This document shows, one piece after another, positions 1 through 4,639 of a stretch of 5,586 nt of DNA. The stretch's first letter is position 1, and each line of letters starts with the position of its first letter. This stretch comes from an uncultured Paracoccaceae bacterium (GTDB taxonomy: Bacteria > Pseudomonadota > Alphaproteobacteria > Rhodobacterales > Rhodobacteraceae). A model generated the notes under the pieces. That model ran no database searches, was not told where the DNA came from, and worked only from the letters and a program-made list of their open reading frames with translations. The stretch spans positions 1 to 5,586 of the forward strand of contig CALEZJ010000115.1 of the NCBI GenBank assembly GCA_937927885.1, read 5' to 3'. The translations under genes and the position numbers were made by a program.

Positions 1-417
1 GCGCAGGTGGGTCATCGGGTGATCCTGGCCAATCAGGTCGCCATCGCGGGGCATTGCGTGATCGGTGACGATGTGATCGTCGGCGGGCTGGCGGGCATTC
101 ACCAATGGGTGCGGGTGGGGCAGGGCGCGATCATCGGCGCGCTGACCATGGTGGCCAATGACGTGATCCCGCACGGGCTGGTGCAGGCGCCGCGTGGCGA
201 ACTCGAAGGGCTCAACCTGGTCGGGCTGAAGCGGCGCGGGGTCGAGCGGTCCGAGATCACCGCGCTCAGGGCCGCCTATCAGATGCTGGCACAGGGCGAA
301 GGGACCTTTCTGGACCGCACCCGCCGTCTGGCCGATGAAACTGAAAGCCCCCGGGTGCGCGAGATCACCGATTTCATCCTCGCCGCCTCGGACCGTTCCT
401 TCCTGACGCCCAAATGA
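1..417 (+). CDS. lpxA: UDP-N-acetylglucosamine O-acyltransferase LpxA, 3' part (5' end outside the window)
   Basis: LpxA transfers a 3-hydroxyacyl chain from acyl carrier protein to the 3-OH of UDP-GlcNAc, the first step of lipid A synthesis, in the cytoplasm. The frame is open from base 1. The window holds the last 138 residues: the end of the left-handed beta-helix (hexapeptide repeats such as IAGHCV, VIVGGL, AIIGAL) and the helical C-terminal domain with the family signature GLKRRGV (bases 223-243). Aligned without gaps to the E. coli protein from memory, base 1 falls at about residue 127, so the catalytic His125 lies just upstream. The equivalents of His144 (bases 52-54) and His160 (bases 100-102, in IHQW) are present. 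The position of the E. coli acyl-chain ruler Gly173 is Ala here (bases 139-141). The stop codon overlaps the lpxI start (ATGA), so the two are probably translated in coupling. The family assignment is very secure. Confidence 0.97.
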   Translation, partial: AQVGHRVILANQVAIAGHCVIGDDVIVGGLAGIHQWVRVGQGAIIGALTMVANDVIPHGLVQAPRGELEGLNLVGLKRRGVERSEITALRAAYQMLAQGEGTFLDRTRRLADETESPRVREITDFILAASDRSFLTPK

Positions 418-1214
418 CCCGGATTGCTCTGATCGCCGGGGCAGGGGATCTGCCCGCCGAACTTGCCGCTGAACTGGAGGCTCCGCTGGTCTGCGCCATG
501 GCCGGGACCGCGCCGGACGGGTTGGCGGTGGATGTGTCCTGGCATGTCGAAAGGCTGGTGCCGTTCCTGCGGGACCTGGGCGCGCGGGGGGTTGAAACGG
601 TCGTCATGGCCGGGGCGGTGAACCGCCCCCGTCTGGACCCGTCGCTGTTCGACCGCGAGACCGCCTCGCTGGTCCCGGATCTGCTGGCGGCGATGCAGAA
701 GGGCGACGACGGCGCGCTGCGCTGGGTCATCGGATTGATCGAGGAGTTTGGCCTGCGCGTGGCCGGGCTGGCCGAGGTCGCGCCGGGGCTGTTGGCCACC
801 GAGGGGTTCTTGGCCGGGCCCGAGCCCTCGGCGGCGCTTCGCGCCGATGCGACCCGGGCGCGGACGATCCTGCAGACCATGGGTCCCCTCGATCTGGGGC
901 AGGGTTGCGTCGTGGCACGAGGGCTGTGTCTGGGGGTCGAGACGCTTTATGGCACCGACGCGATGCTGGCCGATGTCGCACGCAACCGCCCGACGCGCGA
1001 GCCCCAGAAGGGCGGTGTGCTGGTCAAGCGCGCCAAGCCGGGGCAGGATCTGCGCGTCGATCTGCCGACCATCGGGCCGGCCACCATTGCGGCCGCGCAG
1101 GCCGCGGGGGTGGCGGGGATAGCGGTGGAGGCCGGAAAGGTGGTGATCCTGCACCGCGCCACCACATTCGCCGCGGCGTTGGCGGCGGGCATCAGCCTCT
1201 GGGCCGAGGGGTGA
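414..1214 (+). CDS. lpxI: UDP-2,3-diacylglucosamine pyrophosphatase LpxI (DUF1009 family)
   Basis: LpxI hydrolyses UDP-2,3-diacylglucosamine to lipid X and UMP in the cytoplasm, the fourth step of lipid A synthesis. It replaces the unrelated LpxH in many alphaproteobacteria. The 266-residue protein has the family's N-terminal glycine-rich motif LIAGAGDLP (residues 6-14), a central AGAVNRP (66-72) and KGDDGALR (96-103), and the C-terminal block GTDAML (180-185) to VDLPTIG (215-221). Asp216 in that last motif appears to match the Asp225 needed for catalysis in Caulobacter LpxI; this alignment is from memory. Length is close to the family norm (about 270-280). The ATG overlaps the lpxA stop by 4 bp with no strong Shine-Dalgarno, which fits translational coupling, and the stop overlaps the lpxB GTG. 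Position between lpxA and lpxB independently supports the call. Confidence 0.95.
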   Translation: MTRIALIAGAGDLPAELAAELEAPLVCAMAGTAPDGLAVDVSWHVERLVPFLRDLGARGVETVVMAGAVNRPRLDPSLFDRETASLVPDLLAAMQKGDDGALRWVIGLIEEFGLRVAGLAEVAPGLLATEGFLAGPEPSAALRADATRARTILQTMGPLDLGQGCVVARGLCLGVETLYGTDAMLADVARNRPTREPQKGGVLVKRAKPGQDLRVDLPTIGPATIAAAQAAGVAGIAVEAGKVVILHRATTFAAALAAGISLWAEG

Positions 1215-2368
1215 GACTGTTTCTGATCGCGGGCGAATCCTCGGGTGATGCGCTGGGGGCCGCGCTGATGGCCGGGTTGCGGCATCTGCTGCCGCAGGTC
1301 GCCTTCGAAGGGATCGGCGGGCCGCTGATGGCGGCCCAAGGGCTGGCAAGCCGCTTTCCGATGGACGAGCTGTCGATCATGGGCCTGGCCGAGGTGCTGC
1401 CCAAATACCGCGCGCTGAAACGCCGGATCCGCGAAACCGCTGAAGCAATCGCCGCGTCCGGGCCCGACGCGGTCATCACCATCGACAGCCCGGATTTCTG
1501 GCTGCTGCTGCTGGCGCTGGCGCGCGCGGCGAACCCCGGGTTGCGCACGATCCACTATGTCGCGCCCTCGGTCTGGGCCTGGCGACCCGGTCGGGCGGTC
1601 AGGATGGCGCGCGTGGTCGACCATGTGCTGGCCCTGTTGCCCTTCGAGCCGCCCTACATGCAGGCTGCGGGCATGAGTTGCGATTTCGTCGGCCACCCGG
1701 TCGCCGCCGAGCCGGTTGCCCCGCGCGCCGAGGTCGCAGCCTTTCGCGCCGCGCAGGGGATCGATGAAAAGGCGCCGCTGGTGCTGGTGCTGCCCGGATC
1801 GCGCAAGGGCGAGGTCGCGCGGCTGGCACCGATCTTTGGCGCGACCCTCGGCCAGCTTTGGCTGCCCGGGTTGCGGGTTGTCGTGCCGACAGTCGCGGCG
1901 CGCGCGGCGCAGGTGCGCGCGGAGGTCGAGGGCTGGCCGGGTGCGCCGGTGGTGCTCGACGCCGCCACCACCCCGCCCGAGGTCAAGCGCGCTGCCTTCG
2001 CCGCGGCCGACGTGGCGCTGGCGGCTTCGGGCACGGTGTCGCTGGAACTGGCGGCGGCGGGCACGCCCATGGTGATCGGCTACCGGATGAACCCGATCAC
2101 CGAGGCCCTGATGCTGCGGCTTGCGCGCATCGATACGGTGACACTGGTCAATCTGGTCAGCGAGACGCGCACAATCCCGGAATTCCTGGGCCGCGCCTGC
2201 CGTCCCGAGGCGCTGGCCCCCGCGCTGTCGGCCATTCTGTCCCCCGGCCCCCGGCGCGAAGCCCAGATCGCCGCGATGGCGCTGACCATGCAGCGTCTGG
2301 GCCGCGGCGGCGAGCCTCCGGGCCTGCGCGCCGCACGCTCGGTCCTGGGGGCGCTTGGCCTCTCATAG
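1211..2368 (+). CDS. lpxB: Lipid-A-disaccharide synthase LpxB (GT19 glycosyltransferase)
   Basis: LpxB condenses lipid X with UDP-2,3-diacylglucosamine to form the beta-1,6-linked lipid A disaccharide at the inner face of the cytoplasmic membrane, so it uses both the product and the substrate of the gene before it. The 385-residue protein begins at GTG 1211, inside the lpxI stop (GTGA), giving the expected N-terminus RLFLIAGESSGD. The frame stays open back to an ATG at 905, but that would add 102 residues encoded inside lpxI and is not credible. Family motifs appear in order: AGESSGD (7-13), IDSPDFW (91-97, catalytic Asp region), YVAPSVWAWRPGR (116-128), PFE (144-146), GHP (161-163), LPGSRKGEV (194-202), ASGTVSLELA (272-281) and GTPMVIGYRMNP (284-295). 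Length matches the family (about 380-390). It is the last gene of the operon visible here. Confidence 0.97.
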   Translation: MRLFLIAGESSGDALGAALMAGLRHLLPQVAFEGIGGPLMAAQGLASRFPMDELSIMGLAEVLPKYRALKRRIRETAEAIAASGPDAVITIDSPDFWLLLLALARAANPGLRTIHYVAPSVWAWRPGRAVRMARVVDHVLALLPFEPPYMQAAGMSCDFVGHPVAAEPVAPRAEVAAFRAAQGIDEKAPLVLVLPGSRKGEVARLAPIFGATLGQLWLPGLRVVVPTVAARAAQVRAEVEGWPGAPVVLDAATTPPEVKRAAFAAADVALAASGTVSLELAAAGTPMVIGYRMNPITEALMLRLARIDTVTLVNLVSETRTIPEFLGRACRPEALAPALSAILSPGPRREAQIAAMALTMQRLGRGGEPPGLRAARSVLGALGLS

Positions 2369-2423
2369 CGGACGGGGTCGCACCAATGGGGCAGGGCATG
2401 CGCTCACCGCCCGATGCATCCGG
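2369..2423. other. Convergent gap between lpxB and the DUF2059 gene
   Basis: This 55-bp stretch separates two converging transcripts. I see no stem followed by a T-run on either strand. The best pairing is a weak one, GCAT (2396-2399) with ATGC (2414-2417), extended by CG/CG around one bulged base. Termination here may be Rho-dependent or lie inside the opposing genes. Confidence 0.5.
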
Positions 2424-2897
2424 TCAGCGCGCGATGATCGCCTGCAACTGCGGGATCAGCGTCGGCATCGTCGATTGCACCATGTTCAGGATCGCCGGTT
2501 GCTGGATTTCCATCAGTTGCGGCATCTTGGTCATGACCGAGCGCCCGACCGGCGAGGTATAGAAGGCCAGCAGGGCCTCGATCTCTTCGAGCGTGAAGAG
2601 GTCGGCCATCACCTGGTCCTGCTGCATCATGATCGCGCGCAGGGGCTCGAGCATCGTCGCCCGGTAAAGGGCGTCAATGCGGTCGATCTGGTCCTGCGAC
2701 AGCTGCTGCCCGCTGGCCGCGACCTGATCCAGTACCGGGCGGTACATCGACCGCACCACGGCCTCCAGATCGAGGTCCATGATGCTCTGCGCGACATATT
2801 CCTGCGCGCGGGCAAGGCGTGTTTCGCGGGTATCCTGGCCAAGGGCGGGCAGCGAGAAGGCGAGGACGGCAAGGGTAGTCAGGGCGAGGCGGCGCAT
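2424..2897 (-). CDS. Secreted DUF2059 domain protein of unknown function
   Basis: This is a predicted exported protein of 157 residues with no known biochemical role. Residues 1-20 look like a Sec signal peptide: MRR, a hydrophobic stretch (LALTTLAVLAFSLP) and a likely signal peptidase I site after ALG, giving a mature protein starting QDTRET in the periplasm. The rest is predicted to be helical and carries the DUF2059 hallmark of an FT-x-E-E-I-x-x-L-x-x-F-Y-x-S-P-x-G pattern (about residues 100-117) followed by a K-M-P-x-L segment. The frame is open further upstream to 3011, but the ATG at 2897 is preferred because it starts the signal peptide and has GGAGGG six bases upstream. The gene lies 76 bp downstream of mnmA on the same strand and may be co-transcribed, though no functional link is evident. 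DUF2059 is secure; function is unknown. Confidence 0.88.
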   Translation of the reverse strand: MRRLALTTLAVLAFSLPALGQDTRETRLARAQEYVAQSIMDLDLEAVVRSMYRPVLDQVAASGQQLSQDQIDRIDALYRATMLEPLRAIMMQQDQVMADLFTLEEIEALLAFYTSPVGRSVMTKMPQLMEIQQPAILNMVQSTMPTLIPQLQAIIAR

Positions 2898-2903
2898 GGG
2901 GAT

Positions 2904-2909
2904 CCCTCC
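2904..2909 (-). promoter_or_regulatory. Ribosome binding site that fixes the start of the DUF2059 gene
   Basis: On the minus strand GGAGGG is followed by six bases and then ATG (2897-2895). This is the strongest Shine-Dalgarno in the mnmA-DUF2059 gap, and it selects the start that encodes the signal peptide over the longer frame. Confidence 0.75.
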
Positions 2910-2911
2910 GG

Positions 2912-2960
2912 GGTGACGCAGGGGCAGTGTCGCAGCCCGCCCTGGTTCCGGCAAGTCACC
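2912..2960 (-). repeat. Nested inverted repeat between mnmA and the DUF2059 gene
   Basis: The outer arms are GGTGAC (2912-2917) and GTCACC (2955-2960), a perfect 6-bp match. The inner arms are CAGGG (2919-2923) and CCCTG (2940-2944), a perfect 5-bp match. One base separates the arms on one side and ten on the other, so the RNA stem would contain an asymmetric internal loop. It lies wholly between the two genes and ends two bases before the DUF2059 Shine-Dalgarno. There is no T-run, so it is not a classic terminator. An mRNA-processing, stability or translation-control stem is possible. Confidence 0.45.
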
Positions 2961-2973
2961 GTTTCGCGCGCCC

Positions 2974-4113
2974 TCAGTATCCGCGCCAGATCCAGCCGCC
3001 GCCGTGGACACGGCTGCCCTCGGGCGCGTAGAAAACGCAGGCCTGCCCGGGGCTGACGCCCTCTTCGGGGGTCAACAGCTCCACCTCGGCGGCCGTCGGG
3101 CCGGTCGGGCGCACAATCGCCTCGGCCGGGGCGCGGGTCGAACGGATGCGCACCCGCATCGGCCATTCCGCGCACGACTCGAAGGGCGCATCCCCCAGCC
3201 AGTTGATCTCGCGCACCGGGACGATGCGGGTTTCCAGCGCCTCTTTCGGCCCGACCACCACGCGACGGGTGTCGGCATCCAGACGGACCACATAGAGCGG
3301 GTCGGCCAGCCCGCCGATCCCCAGCCCGCGCCGCTGGCCGATCGTGTAATGGATCACCCCGCGGTGCTGGCCCAGCACACGGCCCTCCAGATCGACGATC
3401 TCGCCCGGATCGGCCGCACCCGGGCGCAGCTTTTCGATCACCGCGGCGTAATTGCCGTTCGGCACAAAGCAGATATCCTGGCTGTCCGGCTTGTCGGCCA
3501 CCGCCAGCCCGTGTTTCGCCGCCAGCGCGCGCGTCTCGGCCTTTGACGTCAGGTGCCCCAGCGGAAAGCGCAGGAAGGCAAGCTGTTCTGGCGTGGTCGA
3601 GAACAGGAAATAGGACTGGTCGCGCGCGGGATCGGCGGCCATGTGCAACTCGGGCCCAGTGGGCCCCTCGTGGCGCTGGATATAGTGGCCGGTCGCCATG
3701 CAATCGGCATCGAGGTCCCGGGCGGTTTCCAGAAGGTCCCTGAACTTGACCCGTTCGTTGCAGCGAATGCAGGGCACGGGCGTGGCCCCGGCAAGGTAGG
3801 CATCGGCGAATTCCTCGATCACCGCGGCCTTGAAGGTATTTTCATAGTCCAGCACATAATGCGGAAAATCCAGCATTTCCGCGACCCTGCGCGCATCATG
3901 GATGTCACGCCCGGCACAGCAGGCGCCTGCCTTTGCCAGCGCCGCGCCGTGATCGTAAAGCTGCAACGTGACCCCGATCACGTCATAGCCCTGTGCCTTC
4001 AGTTCGGCGGCGACCACCGAACTGTCGACGCCGCCCGACATGGCGACGACCACCCGGGTTTCCGCGGGAGATTTGGCAAAGCCCAACGAGTTCACGCCCA
4101 TGTCGCGCGCCAT
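2974..4113 (-). CDS. mnmA: tRNA-specific 2-thiouridylase MnmA
   Basis: MnmA makes the 2-thiouridine at wobble position 34 of Lys, Glu and Gln tRNAs. It adenylates U34 with ATP and then transfers sulfur carried as a cysteine persulfide. The 379-residue protein has the PP-loop SGGVDSS (26-32) and an alphaproteobacterial [16 protein letters not shown] block (63-78). Catalytic Cys118 sits in [11 protein letters not shown] (114-124), and the second catalytic Cys215 in DSQDICF (210-216). TGHY (141-144), RDQSYFL (164-170) and [11 protein letters not shown] (255-265) follow before the C-terminal beta-barrel. Length is normal (about 360-390). ATG 4113 is preferred: GGGGA lies a few bases upstream, a modest Shine-Dalgarno, whereas the in-frame ATG at 4101 has none. 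A sigma70-like promoter lies about 45 bp upstream. The gene is divergent from sciP and probably leads a two-gene unit with DUF2059. Confidence 0.97.
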   Translation of the reverse strand: MARDMGVNSLGFAKSPAETRVVVAMSGGVDSSVVAAELKAQGYDVIGVTLQLYDHGAALAKAGACCAGRDIHDARRVAEMLDFPHYVLDYENTFKAAVIEEFADAYLAGATPVPCIRCNERVKFRDLLETARDLDADCMATGHYIQRHEGPTGPELHMAADPARDQSYFLFSTTPEQLAFLRFPLGHLTSKAETRALAAKHGLAVADKPDSQDICFVPNGNYAAVIEKLRPGAADPGEIVDLEGRVLGQHRGVIHYTIGQRRGLGIGGLADPLYVVRLDADTRRVVVGPKEALETRIVPVREINWLGDAPFESCAEWPMRVRIRSTRAPAEAIVRPTGPTAAEVELLTPEEGVSPGQACVFYAPEGSRVHGGGWIWRGY

Positions 4114-4156
4114 TCTGTCCCCGGAAGCTTGCGGAAGAGTTAAGAGGTTCGGTCGA

Positions 4157-4184
4157 AATATAGGAAAAAGCGCGACACTCTCAA
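4157..4184 (-). promoter_or_regulatory. Predicted sigma70-type promoter of mnmA
   Basis: On the minus strand TTGAGA (4184-4179) and TATATT (4162-4157) are 16 bases apart. Each matches the housekeeping consensus at five of six positions. This would start transcription near 4150, giving a leader of about 37 bases before the mnmA ATG. The spacer contains TGTCGCG (4177-4171), a sequence reported for SciP binding in Caulobacter. This is predicted from sequence only. Confidence 0.6.
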
Positions 4185-4203
4185 GCCCTGACGCGGCGCG
4201 GCC

Positions 4204-4218
4204 TCAATCGCTCCTTAA
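4204..4218 (+). promoter_or_regulatory. Candidate CtrA box upstream of sciP
   Basis: TCAA, seven bases, then TTAA matches the CtrA consensus TTAA-N7-TTAA at seven of eight positions. It lies about 50 bp before the sciP start, a plausible place for an activator site. In Caulobacter sciP is activated by CtrA. No good -10 element is visible downstream, so the exact promoter is unclear. Confidence 0.45.
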
Positions 4219-4255
4219 GCCTGTCTTGGCACGCTGTGCCCCGGGATGAAGGAAA

Positions 4256-4263
4256 GGGGTGAT
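4256..4263 (+). promoter_or_regulatory. Ribosome binding site that decides the sciP start
   Basis: GGGGTGAT can pair along its whole length with the 16S rRNA tail (one G-U pair). Its last G (4259) is eight bases before ATG 4268. A second, weaker AAGGA at 4249-4253 is eight bases before ATG 4262. Both starts are usable; 4268 is preferred because it also begins the conserved MFLKR block. Confidence 0.5.
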
Positions 4264-4267
4264 GCCT

Positions 4268-4546
4268 ATGTTTCTCAAACGCATCGATGGGCCACGGGCC
4301 GTCACATTGCCGGATGGCACGATTCTCAGTCGCGCGGACCTGCCGCCCGCAACCACACGCCGCTGGGTTGCCAGCCGCAAGGCCATTGTGGTTTTTGCGG
4401 TGACGCATGGCCTGCTTTCGCGCGAAGAGGCGATCGAACGCTACGACCTCAGCGAGGAAGAGCTTGAATCCTGGTATCGCGCGGTTGCCGCGCATGGCGT
4501 CGAAGCGCTGAAGGTCACGGCGCTGCAAAGATATAGACAACTTTAG
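4268..4546 (+). CDS. sciP: SciP, small CtrA inhibitory protein (DUF1153)
   Basis: SciP is a small DNA-binding regulator that, in Caulobacter, represses CtrA-activated promoters by contacting CtrA and DNA. In Rhodobacterales it also affects motility and gene-transfer-agent expression. The 92-residue protein has the DUF1153 core: GPRAVTLPDG (8-17), ADLPP (23-27), RRWVASRKA (31-39), a helix-turn-helix around residues 36-76 containing GLLSREEA and LSEEELESW, and a terminal KVTALQRYRQL. Three in-frame starts lie close together (GTG 4259, ATG 4262, ATG 4268); I chose 4268 from Shine-Dalgarno spacing and the conserved block. The Caulobacter genes sciP and ctrA are not adjacent, but here sciP lies 93 bp upstream of ctrA, as I recall for Rhodobacter capsulatus. 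A candidate CtrA box lies upstream. The family call is secure; the start could be 3 or 9 bases earlier. Confidence 0.93.
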   Translation: MFLKRIDGPRAVTLPDGTILSRADLPPATTRRWVASRKAIVVFAVTHGLLSREEAIERYDLSEEELESWYRAVAAHGVEALKVTALQRYRQL

Positions 4547-4561
4547 CGATACTGTGCTTGA

Positions 4562-4614
4562 TTCAGACTCTCGGTAACCGGGCGTTAACGAATTTTGGCG
4601 AGTGTCAGTCTGAA
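4562..4614 (+). repeat. Inverted repeat bracketing the CtrA box upstream of ctrA
   Basis: TTCAGACT (4562-4569) and AGTCTGAA (4607-4614) are perfect 8-bp arms. The stem continues inward with CTCG (4570-4573) against CGAG (4599-4602), leaving TGTC (4603-4606) as a bulge. The 25-base loop contains the CtrA-like box. It ends 25 bp before the ctrA start. It could be a protein-binding palindrome, a leader hairpin if transcription begins upstream, or chance. Confidence 0.45.
4574..4588 (+). promoter_or_regulatory. Candidate CtrA box upstream of ctrA (autoregulation)
   Basis: GTAA, seven bases, then TTAA matches TTAA-N7-TTAA at seven of eight positions, with a C following each half (GTAAC, TTAAC) as in the extended half-site. 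It lies about 50 bp before the ctrA ATG. CtrA binds its own promoter region in Caulobacter. No convincing -35/-10 pair is visible nearby, as is common for CtrA-dependent promoters. Confidence 0.5.
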
Positions 4615-4639
4615 CTGGGGTTAATGCGGAGTCCGAACC

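Larger units (their letters stand above)
4560..4633 (+). promoter_or_regulatory. Cluster of three GANTC (CcrM-type methylation) sites upstream of ctrA
   Basis: GATTC (4560-4564), GACTC (4566-4570) and GAGTC (4629-4633) all lie in the 93-bp sciP-ctrA gap. The last overlaps the ctrA Shine-Dalgarno (GGAG, 4628-4631). By eye I find only six more GANTC sites in the window (1235, 3176, 4321, 4466, 5443, 5548). In Caulobacter, methylation of a GANTC in a ctrA promoter ties ctrA expression to replication-fork passage; a similar role here is inferred. Confidence 0.5.

Noticed and set aside
905..1210. Longer N-terminus for LpxB starting at ATG 905
   Set aside because: The extra 102 residues are out-of-frame lpxI sequence rich in Gly and Arg. 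The family N-terminus begins exactly at the GTG at 1211.
279..1349. 356-codon open frame on the minus strand opposite lpxA/lpxI/lpxB
   Set aside because: It lies antisense to three secure genes, has low-complexity Arg/Pro/Gln-rich composition and no recognisable family. It is a by-product of high-GC codon use.
1559..1565. SciP-like heptamer TGTCGCG inside lpxB, and further copies at 2790-2796 and 4101-4107
   Set aside because: They are inside coding sequence, and about one copy is expected by chance at this base composition. No promoter is nearby except for the 4171-4177 copy reported above.
2898..3011. Longer N-terminus for the DUF2059 protein
   Set aside because: It would run through the inverted repeat into the end of mnmA and bury the signal peptide. 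The ATG at 2897 has a strong Shine-Dalgarno.
3553..4143. 196-codon open frame on the plus strand opposite mnmA
   Set aside because: It is fully antisense to mnmA, whose catalytic motifs are intact, and resembles no known protein.
4226..4241. Sigma54-like promoter (TTGGCAC) ahead of sciP
   Set aside because: The -12 element is missing: the bases ten after GG are CC rather than GC and no TTGC follows.
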